This document shows, one piece after another, positions 1 to 8,431 of a stretch of 44,431 nt of DNA. Where the stretch lies: positions 1-44,431 of the forward strand of contig JAFZWH010000129.1 in NCBI GenBank assembly GCA_017617415.1, read 5' to 3'. Below the pieces are notes generated by a model, which saw only the letters and a list, made by a program, of their open reading frames with translations, made no database searches and was not told the origin of the DNA. How positions within the stretch are numbered: the first letter of the stretch is position 1; every line of letters starts with the position of its first letter. The DNA comes from Victivallales bacterium. GTDB taxonomy: Bacteria > Verrucomicrobiota > Lentisphaeria > Oligosphaerales > Oligosphaeraceae. The position numbers were made by a program, and so were the translations under genes.

Positions 1-518
1 GCCTCGGCGGTCTCGCGGCAAAGCAGCGCATATTCGGCGGGGTCGCACTTGAAGCGCCAGGCATAGGGACAGTCCGGCTCGTTCCAGACCTCCCACCAGG
101 TCACGCGGCCGGCGAAGTGCCGCACGGTGGCGGCGACGTACGCCTTCCAGGCGGAGAGCTGCTCCGGAGTCTCCACGGGCGGGCAGCCCAGTCCCCAGAA
201 GCGCGTCGCGGCCTCCGCGTCGTAGAGCGCGTTGCCGTAGCACAGGCACACCCACGGGACCAGCTCGCGCGAGCGCAGGTTGTCCACGATGGCGTCCAGC
301 CATCCCCAGTCGTAGACGCCCTTCCGCTGTTCGGTGCGGGCCCAGCCCGACTGGACGCGGATCCACTTCACGCCCAGCGCACCGACCTTGTCGTAAGCCT
401 TCGCGGGGTCGAAGACGCCCCGGTCCAGCTTCTCGAAGCCCAGGCCGATGCGCGAATGGCCGATGGCGGAGGACGGGATGGCGGGGACGCTCCCGATGCG
501 CTTTTCTCTATGGAACAT
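1..518 (-). CDS. GH39-like glycoside hydrolase (C-terminus beyond window)
   Basis: The gene starts at an ATG at 518 with an AAGGA ribosome-binding site 8 bases upstream, and its reading frame stays open to base 1, so only the first 172 residues are seen. They read as the front half of a clan GH-A TIM barrel: an early strand with KWIRVQSGWA, a DWGWLDAIVDN helix, PWVCLCYGN, and WWEVWNEPD near residues 141-149. The Asn-Glu pair there (N146, E147) fits the acid/base motif of GH39, GH5 and related families. No signal peptide is visible. It lies downstream of the pseudopilin in the same direction, with a terminator-like hairpin between them. The GH39-like call rests on the motif; the exact family and substrate cannot be told without the C-terminal nucleophile. 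Confidence 0.75.
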   Translation of the reverse strand, partial: MFHREKRIGSVPAIPSSAIGHSRIGLGFEKLDRGVFDPAKAYDKVGALGVKWIRVQSGWARTEQRKGVYDWGWLDAIVDNLRSRELVPWVCLCYGNALYDAEAATRFWGLGCPPVETPEQLSAWKAYVAATVRHFAGRVTWWEVWNEPDCPYAWRFKCDPAEYALLCRETAE

Positions 519-582
519 GGAAAAATCCTTAGGATAAAAGTTACTTCACACTTTGCTATTTGAAATAATATAATTTGCTCAA

Positions 583-628
583 AAGCCGATGCCGAACAGC
601 GGTGAACCACCGTATTCGGCACCGGCTT
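583..628 (-). terminator. Intrinsic terminator after the pseudopilin gene
   Basis: Arms 583-596 and 615-628 form a 14-bp stem with one G-U pair, and CGGTG/CACCG inside the loop can extend it. Read on the minus strand the stem is followed by TTTTGAG. It lies 46 bases past the pseudopilin stop codon and before the GH39-like gene, so it probably ends or attenuates that transcript. Confidence 0.6.
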
Positions 629-673
629 GAATGTCACCCCCGCCGCATCAGGCGCAGCGGGGCGTCCGTAGGA

Positions 674-1435
674 TTAGAGTCCGAATGCGGGCTTGATGGC
701 ATAGCCCTGCCAGCCGTACTGACGCAGAGTGCTTCCGTCGGCAGATGCCCCATGGCCATCCGCGAAGACCAGGTTCGCGGCACCGGCGTGACGGCGATAG
801 AGGACTTCCGTGGCATTACCCTGATTATCCCTGGTACGATGAATCATATAGGACTGGGCCCCCTCGTTTTCATCCTGGCTGTCCGCCAGGAGAGTGCACT
901 CCGAGGCGTCCTTCATCGACTTCGGGTTCTGGACGTCAAACTCGACCGTAACAAGGTTGCTGGGATAGGCCTTGTGGTAGTTGTTGTCAGTATGCTTGAA
1001 TCTGGCATAGGGGCGGCCGGAGAAGCGCCAGGCGCAGTCGTAGGACTGTTCAAAGGCCCACATGCCATAGCTGGTGAGGCAGTTCTCCATGCTTTGGCCT
1101 TCTTCAATGCCAGGGGAGAGCGCCCTGGTATCTTTAACATCGCCGCTGGGGCAGGCGGCCACGCCCATCTTGCCGATGGGCATGACCAAATATTCATTCC
1201 AGACCAGCGTCCGCAGCCAGCTGCGGCTGCCATCAAACAGCACGCTCGGAGTCCACATGTCGTTGTCGTTCATGTAGATGTTGAACGTAACGCCCATGTT
1301 CTTGAGGTTGCTCAGGCAGGTGACGGCGCGGGCCTTCTCACGCGCCTTGGAGAGCGCGGGCAGCAGCATTCCAGCCAGAATCGCGATGATCGCGATCACG
1401 ACCAGCAGTTCAATCAGAGTGAAGGATTTTTTCAT
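674..1435 (-). CDS. Type II secretion-type pseudopilin with H-X9-DG C-terminus
   Basis: The 253-residue product begins [20 protein letters not shown], a class III prepilin leader with a hydrophobic helix that a prepilin peptidase would cut before Phe5, followed by [13 protein letters not shown]. The C-terminus has [14 protein letters not shown], matching the H-X9-DG signature of DUF1559/pseudopilin-like proteins. The start at 1435 is chosen because the pilin leader begins there and AGAGGAA lies just upstream; the open frame continues upstream without a pilin-like sequence. Position -1 is Ser rather than the usual Gly. Such proteins occur in very large families in Lentisphaerae and Planctomycetes; their role is poorly known. 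It is transcribed from its own promoter (1552-1580) and sits upstream of a glycoside hydrolase gene. Confidence 0.9.
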   Translation of the reverse strand: MKKSFTLIELLVVIAIIAILAGMLLPALSKAREKARAVTCLSNLKNMGVTFNIYMNDNDMWTPSVLFDGSRSWLRTLVWNEYLVMPIGKMGVAACPSGDVKDTRALSPGIEEGQSMENCLTSYGMWAFEQSYDCAWRFSGRPYARFKHTDNNYHKAYPSNLVTVEFDVQNPKSMKDASECTLLADSQDENEGAQSYMIHRTRDNQGNATEVLYRRHAGAANLVFADGHGASADGSTLRQYGWQGYAIKPAFGL

Positions 1436-1484
1436 TTTTTGGAGTTCCTCTTGGTTTGAGTTTGAGGTGAAACGGAAAAACAAC

Positions 1485-1511
1485 AAAAAAACAAAGTTGT
1501 AGTGCAACTTT
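1485..1511 (-). terminator. Attenuator-like hairpin in the pseudopilin leader
   Basis: AAAGTTG (1493-1499) and CAACTTT (1505-1511) form a perfect 7-bp stem with a 5-base loop. On the minus strand it is followed by G and seven Ts (1485-1491). It lies between the predicted promoter and the pseudopilin start codon, where a terminator would act as an attenuator. The stem is AT-rich and therefore weak. Confidence 0.45.
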
Positions 1512-1551
1512 TGGATGTATAGACGAAACATCAAGTCCCGTCATATCACTA

Positions 1552-1580
1552 ATTATAGTCCGTTTTTATTGCCTAATCAA
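1552..1580 (-). promoter_or_regulatory. Sigma70-type promoter for the pseudopilin
   Basis: On the minus strand TTGATT (1575-1580) and TATAAT (1552-1557) are separated by exactly 17 bases. The -10 box is perfect. Predicted transcription would start near 1545 and leave a leader of about 110 nt before the ATG at 1435. Confidence 0.65.
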
Positions 1581-1915
1581 GTCAAGTGTGTAATTTCACG
1601 CAAAATAGCTGTAGGACAACTTTTAGAGAAAAGAGGGCATTTCACCCCCTCTGCCCGACTCGGGAATTATTATGTTAATACTTTATATGCAATAACTTAT
1701 AATATATCAAACATGACAAGGAAGACTCCGGTGGTTTCCCCAACACCAAAGGGCTAATGCAAAACTCTCAGGATATTGTGGCGCCTGCCCGCCGACTGCG
1801 CACCCTAACGGGCGCTTGCGGGCAGTTGCGCACTTGAGTGCGCTCGTTGTTTCGTGGCGGGAAAAGCCTTGATTAGGCACCATTGGGGAAAACATCGCGT
1901 TGGATCTCAACCTTG

Positions 1916-1960
1916 AAGTTTTGAGTTTTTTAAAGTTGCACTTTCAAATTCTCAAAACTT
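1916..1960. repeat. Long AT-rich inverted repeat (hairpin)
   Basis: AAGTTTTGAG (1916-1925) pairs perfectly with CTCAAAACTT (1951-1960), and AAAGT/ACTTT inside can pair as a second stem. It is about 290 bases before the ATPase gene. No flanking duplication was seen. Confidence 0.55.
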
Positions 1961-2002
1961 TTCAGGGTAAATATGGATTTTATATCGTTGCCATGAGGCC
2001 GG

Positions 2003-2064
2003 GACGGCAGACGTCGGACGTCGGACGTCAAGCCGGGACGTCGGACGACAGACGGCGGACGGCA
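2003..2064. repeat. GAC-heptamer array, copy 1
   Basis: Eight 7-base units of the form GACGNCR run as four units (2003-2030), the spacer AGCCGG, and four more units (2037-2064). The array follows CGTTGCCATGAGGCCGG. The same 4+spacer+4 layout and the same lead-in recur at 3652-3713, on the other side of the ATPase gene. Confidence 0.85.
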
Positions 2065-2130
2065 GGCCTTCAGGACCTCAGGACTCAGGTTCTGCCAGCC
2101 AGGACACCTACCTTCGGAGCCTTTACTTTC

Positions 2131-2205
2131 AAAAATGTGCAAAAAACTCCGAAATTTATTTTAAAAATGTGCATTTTTTGCTTGAAAACATTGTAAAAAT
2201 GTGTA
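2131..2205. promoter_or_regulatory. Three AAAAATGTGYA sites at 32-bp spacing
   Basis: AAAAATGTG starts at 2131, 2163 and 2195, exactly 32 bases apart, about three helical turns. The third copy lies in the spacer of a possible promoter, TTGAAA (2182-2187), 16 bases, TAAATT (2204-2209), upstream of the ATPase gene. The spacing suggests operator or iteron-like sites on one DNA face; no function is shown. Confidence 0.45.
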
Positions 2206-2251
2206 AATTATCTTCATTGACACATCTCATAGAATTGATTTTCAGACAGAA

Positions 2252-3553
2252 ATGCACCGAAGCCTCGAAGCCAACCTAGTCACTTGGAAAGACGCTCCCT
2301 TTCGGAAGCCACTGATTCTCCGTGGCGCCCGTCAAGTCGGAAAGACTTGGCTTGTCAAGGACTTTGGGCGTCGTCATTTCAAACATGTCGCAGTCTGCAA
2401 CCTGGACCGCGACGTGGAGTTGCGCGAGGCATTCCAGAACAAATCCCCCCAGCGAATCATCCCGTTGCTGGAGATGATCTTCGGCTATAAGTTCCTGCCC
2501 GGCGAGACATTGCTTTTTTTCGACGAAGTGCAGGATTGCCCCGAGGCGCTCAATTCCCTGAAATACTTCTTCGAGGAACGCCGCGATCTGCATGTGGTGG
2601 CCGCCGGCAGCCTGCTAGGAGTCTTGCTTGCCCGTCACTCCTACCCAGTGGGCACGGTGGACCTGCTGGATCTCTATCCACTGGACTTCGCGGAATATCT
2701 GGCCGCCATCGATCCCCTCCTGCACCAGTCGTTTTTACAACTTCCCCTGACGATGCCCACGCCGGAGTTCTTTCATCGGCGACTGCTGGATGCCTACCAC
2801 AACTACTTGATTGTCGGCGGCATGCCAGAGTGCGTGGCGACCTGGGAGCGGACCCGCGACCCGGCGGCAGTCTATCAGGTCCAGAACACCCTGCTCAAAT
2901 TCTACGAGGGAGACTTCGGAAAACACCTCGGAGAAATCGCGGCGGCAAAATGCCTCCTGATCTTCCGGAGCCTCCCGGGACAACTCGCCAAGGAAAATGA
3001 AAAATTCATCTTCGGCGCGGTGCGCAAGGGCGCCAGGGCGCGCGACCTGGAAGACGCCATCCGGTGGAATGTCAGCGCCGGACTCGTTTCCCAAGTGCAC
3101 AACCTGACCAAAATCGAAAGCCCTCTGCGGGCCTTCCGCAACGATGACGCTTTCAAACTCTTTCTATTGGATGTCGGACTGCTCAAGACAATGGCCGGCG
3201 TTTCCAACAAGGCAATCGTGCTTTCGGGGGACTACCAATTCAAGGGACCGATGGCGGAAAACTATCTGCTCCAGCAACTGACCGGGAAACTGGAAGTCGA
3301 GCCATTCTACTTTGCCGATCAGGCCTCACGGGAAATCGACTTCATGCTCCAGGCTGGAACCGGGGTGATTCCCGTCGAAGTCAAAGGCGGACGGAACACC
3401 AAGGCCATCAGCCTGAAGAACTACCTCGCCAAGCGCCACCCGCCACTGGCACTTCGCCTCTCCGAACACAACGTCAGTCAAACTGGCGACCTCCTGGACT
3501 TGCCGCTCTATTTCGCGCCACGACTGCCAGAACTCCTAAAGAAGTTCTCCTGA
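2252..3553 (+). CDS. AAA family ATPase with DUF4143 domain
   Basis: A 433-residue protein with an N-terminal AAA_14-type P-loop: Walker A GARQVGKT (residues 25-32) and Walker B LLFFDEVQD (about 87-95). The C-terminal half carries EIDFMLQ followed by PVEVKGG, a spacing like the PD-(D/E)XK-fold part of DUF4143. The length matches this common family. Its cellular role is not established; members spread widely by horizontal transfer and are often present as many paralogues. No clear ribosome-binding site precedes the ATG. The gene stands alone, flanked at 2003-2064 and 3652-3713 by matching heptamer arrays, which raises the possibility that it moves as a unit, though no insertion ends are visible. 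Confidence 0.85.
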   Translation: MHRSLEANLVTWKDAPFRKPLILRGARQVGKTWLVKDFGRRHFKHVAVCNLDRDVELREAFQNKSPQRIIPLLEMIFGYKFLPGETLLFFDEVQDCPEALNSLKYFFEERRDLHVVAAGSLLGVLLARHSYPVGTVDLLDLYPLDFAEYLAAIDPLLHQSFLQLPLTMPTPEFFHRRLLDAYHNYLIVGGMPECVATWERTRDPAAVYQVQNTLLKFYEGDFGKHLGEIAAAKCLLIFRSLPGQLAKENEKFIFGAVRKGARARDLEDAIRWNVSAGLVSQVHNLTKIESPLRAFRNDDAFKLFLLDVGLLKTMAGVSNKAIVLSGDYQFKGPMAENYLLQQLTGKLEVEPFYFADQASREIDFMLQAGTGVIPVEVKGGRNTKAISLKNYLAKRHPPLALRLSEHNVSQTGDLLDLPLYFAPRLPELLKKFS

Positions 3554-3651
3554 CAGGCAATGTTCCCAAAGGCTGAACTTCAGGCCTCAGGCAAAGGGCA
3601 CATGGAACCTTAAACTTAGGGAATTATACCGTTGCCTTGCCATGAGGCCGG

Positions 3652-3713
3652 GACGTCGGACGACGGACGTCGGGCGTCAAGCCGGGACGTCGGACGACGG
3701 ACGTCGGGCGTCC
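3652..3713. repeat. GAC-heptamer array, copy 2
   Basis: Eight 7-base units (GACGTCG, GACGACG, GACGTCG, GGCGTCA; AGCCGG; the same four types again ending GGCGTCC) follow CCATGAGGCCGG. The internal duplication is nearly exact. It lies upstream of the DUF4838 gene; the annotated start of that gene is placed downstream of it because the frame through the repeat is not protein-like. Confidence 0.85.
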
Positions 3714-3814
3714 CGGCGATGGGATTTTCCCCTGCCTTGGACAAAGTCTCCTATCAACGAATTATATTCCGTCATGTACGATACCAACTCGAACTCCCCC
3801 AAAGAAAGCACTCC

Positions 3815-5557
3815 ATGAATCCCACGTTGCAACTCGCGCACGACGAGGCGGAAAAGTACCACCTTGACGCCGAATTTGTCCAGGAAACCGCCCTGCCCTC
3901 CTTCGAGGTGCGACGAGTTGCCGGCCGGCTGGTGATCGCCGCGCCGACGCCGCTGGAGGCGCTCTACGGCGTGTATGAGTGCGCGGAGCGCTTCGGGGGC
4001 TACACCTTCTTCGAGCCGGGACGCGACCGCTTCGACGCCGCCCGCCGAGTGCCAGTCTGCGCTCCGGGCCTCCCCGATGAGACGCTGGTCCCCGCCCGCC
4101 AGCCACGCCTCAAGCGCCGTGGCTTCATCCAAGAGTTCCCCTTCAATTCGGAGACGCCCGCGCTCTTCGACTGGATGGCGAAGAACAAACTCAACTATCT
4201 GCTGGTGTGGATGAAATACTATGACGAACTCTCGGAGGAACTCAAGCAGAGTGCCGTCACGCGCGGCATCGAGATTGAAAGCGGGCACCACAACTTCGAC
4301 TACTGGATTCCCGGCAAGGTCTATGGCAAGACGCACCCCGAGTTCTTCGCGGAAATCAACGGCAAACGCATCTCCCCCAGCGGAAATGCCGAACTCCTGC
4401 TGAGCGAGCAACTCTGCACCACGAATCCCGAACTCCGCGCCGAAATCGCCCGGCGGATGCTGGAGTACTGCGATGCGCACCCCGAGGTCCACACCATCTC
4501 GCTTGTGCCCAACGACGGCTTCGGGTGGTGCGAATGCGAAAACTGCTCCAAGTTTTACGACAAGAACGAGAAAGGCGATTTCTACAGCCTCTCGGAGCAC
4601 GTCTATAAGGCGGACCGCATCTACCACGACATGGTGCGCGACATCGCCGCACGGGTGAACCGCGTGCGTCCAGATCTCCAAATCACGCTGGTGGCATACG
4701 TCAACTACTGCGCGCCATCTCCGGGTTTTACCCTGAATTCCGGCATGGCGGTCCACTTCGCCCCCTACTGGCGCTGCATCAACCACGAAATCAACGACCC
4801 GGAGTGCCCCATCAACTCCCATTACGCCGACGACCTGCGCAAGTGGTGCGCCGTGAAGCGCGGCGGCGAGGTCAATGTCTATGAATACTACATGGGCGTG
4901 AACTTCTACCTCTCGCTCCCGATGGTGCACTTCCACGAGATGTTCCATGAACTGCAATGGTATCAGGAAATCGGGGTGGACGGCATCCTCACCCAGTTCC
5001 ACCTCCCGCACTGGAGCGTCTATGGCCTCAACTACTACCTGATGGGCAAGGCCGCACGGGGCGAATCCGAGACGGAGGCCATCGCCGACATATTCGAACG
5101 GCTCTTCGGGGCGGACGCCGCGCCGGCCCGGAAGTTCTACCGCAATATCAAGAAACTACTGCTCACCATGGGGAAATGCCACATCCCCTACCCCTATTCC
5201 CTCTTTCGGCGCACCACCCTCGCGGACTACCAGTCATTGCTTGCGCAGGCACAGAAACTCGCGGACAAGGCCCCGCAAGACCGCTTCCGGCGGGAACTGG
5301 TCGTCTGGATGGAATACCTCTGCCGCTTCAAGGCCTTCTTCGACCAGATGCACGCCAGAACCGCGACAGCCGAAGACGCGCATCGTATGCTGGAGTGGAT
5401 CCATTCCCACCGCGACACCCGCGTCTTCGTGCACGAGCGCTTCGACTCCTACTTCCAGGCCATCGAGGAGGCCATCCGCACCGGTCGCGAATGGCTCCAC
5501 TTCAATATTGACTGGGAGGACGACTATATCCGCCGCCACGTCAGCCTTCTGAAGTAG
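3815..5557 (+). CDS. DUF4838 protein, alpha-glucuronidase-like fold
   Basis: A 580-residue protein. Residues about 30-75 (PTPLEALYGVYECAERFGGYTFFEPG) resemble the N-terminal domain that precedes the barrel in GH67/GH20-type enzymes. The middle part, with RRGFIQEFPFN, VPNDGFGWCECENCSKFY, VYEYYMGVNF and DGILTQFHLPHW, matches DUF4838, a family usually found with polysaccharide-degradation genes. The start at 3815 avoids the repeat-encoded upstream extension. No signal peptide is present, so it should act in the cytoplasm or be exported by other means. The CECENC cysteines recall a metal or structural site. It converges on the isomerase gene, whose stop is 15 bases beyond its own. The reaction is unknown; a hydrolase role is inferred. 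Confidence 0.75.
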   Translation: MNPTLQLAHDEAEKYHLDAEFVQETALPSFEVRRVAGRLVIAAPTPLEALYGVYECAERFGGYTFFEPGRDRFDAARRVPVCAPGLPDETLVPARQPRLKRRGFIQEFPFNSETPALFDWMAKNKLNYLLVWMKYYDELSEELKQSAVTRGIEIESGHHNFDYWIPGKVYGKTHPEFFAEINGKRISPSGNAELLLSEQLCTTNPELRAEIARRMLEYCDAHPEVHTISLVPNDGFGWCECENCSKFYDKNEKGDFYSLSEHVYKADRIYHDMVRDIAARVNRVRPDLQITLVAYVNYCAPSPGFTLNSGMAVHFAPYWRCINHEINDPECPINSHYADDLRKWCAVKRGGEVNVYEYYMGVNFYLSLPMVHFHEMFHELQWYQEIGVDGILTQFHLPHWSVYGLNYYLMGKAARGESETEAIADIFERLFGADAAPARKFYRNIKKLLLTMGKCHIPYPYSLFRRTTLADYQSLLAQAQKLADKAPQDRFRRELVVWMEYLCRFKAFFDQMHARTATAEDAHRMLEWIHSHRDTRVFVHERFDSYFQAIEEAIRTGREWLHFNIDWEDDYIRRHVSLLK

Positions 5558-5572
5558 GCGGTATCCTTTAGA

Positions 5573-6940
5573 TCAAATCATCCGTATTCCGGCGATGTCG
5601 CAATAGGCCTGAAGCAGTGGACGGATATCGCCGTAGGCGACGATGTAGTGCTGTCCCATGACCTTCGCCAGGAAGTCGTCCGCCGGGAAGTCGAATTTGA
5701 CCTCGATGGAGGGCAGCTGCGGGGCGGGCGGGGCCCAGCCGGCCTCCTCCCAGGTCTCCGGCCGCACGGCGGTGCCGTGGGCGACGTGCAGGACCAACTC
5801 GCCGCCGACCTGCGCCAGACGCGAGATGGTGACTTCGCCGGTCCTGACTTTCGAGACATTCAGGAGACCCTCGCCGAAGGAGCCGAAGGCGTTGGGCATC
5901 ACGGTGATCTTGCCGTCCACCGCGCAGCCGGGGACGTAGTCGGGCACGCCCATCAGCGCGGAAGAGCAGGTGAACTCGTAGAACTCCATGTAGGCCGGCG
6001 TCTTGCCAGTCAGGGACTTGACGATGAGCTGGGTGACGGTGCCGTAGGAGTCGTTCTCCGGCGTGGTGGGCAGGTCCACCAGGTCGTGCAGGAGCGTCAT
6101 CGCGCCCGCCGGCGCGAATTTGAGGAGCTTCTTGACGCCATCGACGTCGCAGAAGGAGAATGCGTCGTAGCCGCGCTCCTCGATTTTGCGCTTGAAAGCG
6201 AGGGCGAGTCGCACGGAGTTCTCCACGGTGCCGGGCTGCGGTTCGCGAAGGAACTCCCACTCCTGGCGGATGTGCGCGGCCGCCGCGTCAATCTCGGCGG
6301 CAGGAATTTCCTTGACCAACGCCTCGATTTCCAGCAGGTCGAAGTGCTCGATTTCGGCGCCGACGACACGCTTGAGGAGATTTCCATCGTAGAGGGTGCC
6401 GAAGAGGCGCATGTCGCGGTAGCCGTTCATGCCGATGAAGGCGTGGCGCATTTTGGCGGAGGCAATGGCGGCCTTGAGGTAGATGGCGGCCTCGTCATAG
6501 CGTGGTGCGCTGTCCTTGAAATTGACCAGATATTTGAAGGTGCAGCCGTGTTCGGCGAGAGCGGCGCGCAGAGCGGTGGTGCCGGCCTGGTCGGCGGTGG
6601 TCACGAAGTGCCCGTTGGCACGCCAGCCGCTCAGTCCCCAGAGCAGAATGGGCTTATGGCGGAACTGCTCGACGATTTTCATCACCGCCCAGGAGGGAAT
6701 CCAGCCAGCTACGCAGAGCACCAGCGCATCGAAATCCGCCTGGGCGAGTTCGTCGATGGCGCGCTGCGCCTGAAGGCCGTCTGGGTCGTCGCTGACGGGC
6801 GCGGTCTCGACAATGGCCAGGCCGCGTTTCCGCAACTCCTCTGCCGCCTGATGGCAACGGTCGTCAATGAACTCGCGGGGGGTGTTGACTTCACCGAAGC
6901 CGACGAAGCCGATTTGAGGCGTGGAGGATTTCTTCAGCAT
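5573..6940 (-). CDS. L-fucose/L-arabinose isomerase family protein
   Basis: A 455-residue protein related to the COG2407 group of sugar isomerases, shorter than E. coli FucI. It has the Rossmann-like start IGFVGFGEVNTP, a middle region with FSFCDVDGVKKLL and YMEFYEFTCSSALMG, and the C-terminal MGQHYIVAYGDIRP whose His is in the region of a metal ligand in this fold. It should convert an aldose to a ketose in the cytoplasm. AAGGAGA precedes the ATG at 6940. It is the last gene of the minus-strand set and follows the FGGY kinase by 9 bases, the classical isomerase-kinase pairing. A nearby GH29 gene makes L-fucose a reasonable substrate, but D-arabinose or another sugar is equally possible. Confidence 0.8.
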   Translation of the reverse strand: MLKKSSTPQIGFVGFGEVNTPREFIDDRCHQAAEELRKRGLAIVETAPVSDDPDGLQAQRAIDELAQADFDALVLCVAGWIPSWAVMKIVEQFRHKPILLWGLSGWRANGHFVTTADQAGTTALRAALAEHGCTFKYLVNFKDSAPRYDEAAIYLKAAIASAKMRHAFIGMNGYRDMRLFGTLYDGNLLKRVVGAEIEHFDLLEIEALVKEIPAAEIDAAAAHIRQEWEFLREPQPGTVENSVRLALAFKRKIEERGYDAFSFCDVDGVKKLLKFAPAGAMTLLHDLVDLPTTPENDSYGTVTQLIVKSLTGKTPAYMEFYEFTCSSALMGVPDYVPGCAVDGKITVMPNAFGSFGEGLLNVSKVRTGEVTISRLAQVGGELVLHVAHGTAVRPETWEEAGWAPPAPQLPSIEVKFDFPADDFLAKVMGQHYIVAYGDIRPLLQAYCDIAGIRMI

Positions 6941-6949
6941 GATGTCTCC

Positions 6950-8419
6950 TTAGAAGGTTGGCAGAAGCAGGTTGTTCAAATTGCGGTAGCGCTGATACGC
7001 CGTGTCGTAGGCGTCGGCATTCTCGCCGGGAACGATGGTGTTGCGGGTGCGTACCATCGCGCGGGCGCCCTCGGCGGGACTCTGGAAATCGCCACAGGCG
7101 ACGCGGGAGAGGATGGCGGCCCCCAAGGCGGTTGCCTCCTCGCAGGCGGTGACAGTCATCGGCGTGTGAAGCACATCCGCCATGATCTGCAACCACAGCG
7201 GACTCTTGGCGGCGCCGCCCAAAGCACGCACTTCAGAGATGGGACAGCCCATCGCACGGAGGACCTCGATGTTGTCCCGCAGCAGATATGCCACGGACTC
7301 CAGAATGGCACGCGCCCAATGCGCACGCTTATGCGCCAGCGTGACGCCGTAGGCGACGCCCCGCGCATTCGGATTGCAGACGGGCGATACCGCGCCCGCG
7401 CAGTGCGGCAATAGCACCAGCCCATCGCTGCCTGGGGGAACAAGGGCGGCTTCGCGCGTGAGGTCGTCGTAGGCGCGTCCCCCGGCGAACTCGTCACGGA
7501 AGTGCTTGAGGAGCATTCCTGCCGTGGGGGCCCAGGGCAGCAGCACGTAGCTTCCCTTGGCGAAGCCCAGGTAGGTGCTGATGCGGCGATCTTCGTCGTA
7601 GATGGGCTTGGGGAAGGACGCGCACAGCGCCAGCGAGCAGCCCGTGGTCTCGGAGATGACGCCTTCCTCCGTGCAGCCGGTGCCGAGATTGCCGCAGACA
7701 TGGTCGATGGGCCCGCAGGTCACCACGGTTCCCGGCACGAGAGGACTGTCATTGGCAACGCAGGTTCCAGCGGGTTCGCCAGGCTCCTTGAGTTCGGGCA
7801 GTTGCTCCTCTGTGATGCCGAGGAAGTCCAAGATGGCACGGTCATATTCGCCTGTGCGGATGTCGAAATAGAGCGTGGAGGGCATCAGCCCGCGGCAGGT
7901 CACATACTTGCCGCAAAGTCGCGCGATGATGAAGTCCTCCACCATCAGAAATTTGGCGGCCTTCGCGAAGACCTCCGGCTCGTGGCTGCGCAACCAGAGG
8001 ATTTTGGCGGCGGGCCAGCACGGGAGCATCTCCGTCTGACCGGACATCCGAAAGAGCGCCTCGTCCCCAAAGCGTTCCCGGAAGGCGGCGGCCTCTGCGT
8101 TGGCGCGGTTGTCCAGCCAGACGATTGCCTTGCGCAGTGGACGGCCGTCGGCCCCCACCGCAAGCAGCGTCTCGGCCTGACCAGTGACGCCCACGGCGGA
8201 AATCGCCTGCGGCGTCATGCCGGCCTTTGACAAGGCCTCCGCGATGGCGCTCTTGGTGGCCTCCCAGTAGCATTCGGCGTCCAATTCGACGAAGTCGGGT
8301 CTCGGCGTCTCCAATGTGTATTCGGTCAGGCCGACACCGAGGGCGGTGCCGTCCGCGTCGAAGAGCACCGCCTTGATGCCAGTGGTGCCGAGGTCAATGC
8401 CGAGAAAACAGGAATACAT
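6950..8419 (-). CDS. FGGY-family carbohydrate kinase (xylulokinase/fuculokinase type)
   Basis: A 489-residue protein with the N-terminal phosphate loop GIDLGTTGIKAVLFDADG, the substrate segment AIVWLDNRA, GPIDHVCGNLGTG containing the likely catalytic Asp, ETTGCS, and the C-terminal ALGGAAKSPLWLQIMADVL plus ATALGAAIL of the second domain. It should phosphorylate a ketose with ATP. Length and motifs fit XylB/FucK-like kinases; the sugar cannot be read from sequence. It is followed after 9 bases by the isomerase gene. Upstream, the 56-base gap to the ceramidase-like gene is filled by a GC-rich repeat that makes a strong hairpin, so the ribosome-binding site is poor. Confidence 0.85.
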   Translation of the reverse strand: MYSCFLGIDLGTTGIKAVLFDADGTALGVGLTEYTLETPRPDFVELDAECYWEATKSAIAEALSKAGMTPQAISAVGVTGQAETLLAVGADGRPLRKAIVWLDNRANAEAAAFRERFGDEALFRMSGQTEMLPCWPAAKILWLRSHEPEVFAKAAKFLMVEDFIIARLCGKYVTCRGLMPSTLYFDIRTGEYDRAILDFLGITEEQLPELKEPGEPAGTCVANDSPLVPGTVVTCGPIDHVCGNLGTGCTEEGVISETTGCSLALCASFPKPIYDEDRRISTYLGFAKGSYVLLPWAPTAGMLLKHFRDEFAGGRAYDDLTREAALVPPGSDGLVLLPHCAGAVSPVCNPNARGVAYGVTLAHKRAHWARAILESVAYLLRDNIEVLRAMGCPISEVRALGGAAKSPLWLQIMADVLHTPMTVTACEEATALGAAILSRVACGDFQSPAEGARAMVRTRNTIVPGENADAYDTAYQRYRNLNNLLLPTF

Positions 8420-8431
8420 TGGGAATGAGGG

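Larger units (their letters stand above)
1581..2251. other. Repeat-rich spacer without a recognisable gene
   Basis: No frame here gives a convincing protein. The spacer holds a 9-bp inverted repeat TTTCCCCAA/TTGGGGAAA (1735-1743 and 1883-1891) enclosing several GC-rich hairpins such as GCGCACT-TG-AGTGCGC, an AT-rich hairpin (1916-1960), a GAC-heptamer array (2003-2064), CTCAGG-type repeats (about 2073-2094) and three AAAAATGTG sites before the ATPase gene. Confidence 0.6.

Noticed and set aside
2252-3553. Defence system built around the AAA/DUF4143 ATPase
   Set aside because: It stands alone with no nuclease, toxin or other defence partner, and sbcCD is a housekeeping pair far away.
3677-5011. 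Long minus-strand open frame opposite the DUF4838 gene
   Set aside because: The plus-strand protein has clear domain motifs; the antisense frame is low-complexity Val/Glu/Ala/Arg sequence expected from GC-rich codon use.
5648-7414. 588-codon plus-strand open frame opposite the isomerase and kinase genes
   Set aside because: It spans two genuine genes on the other strand and has no family motifs.
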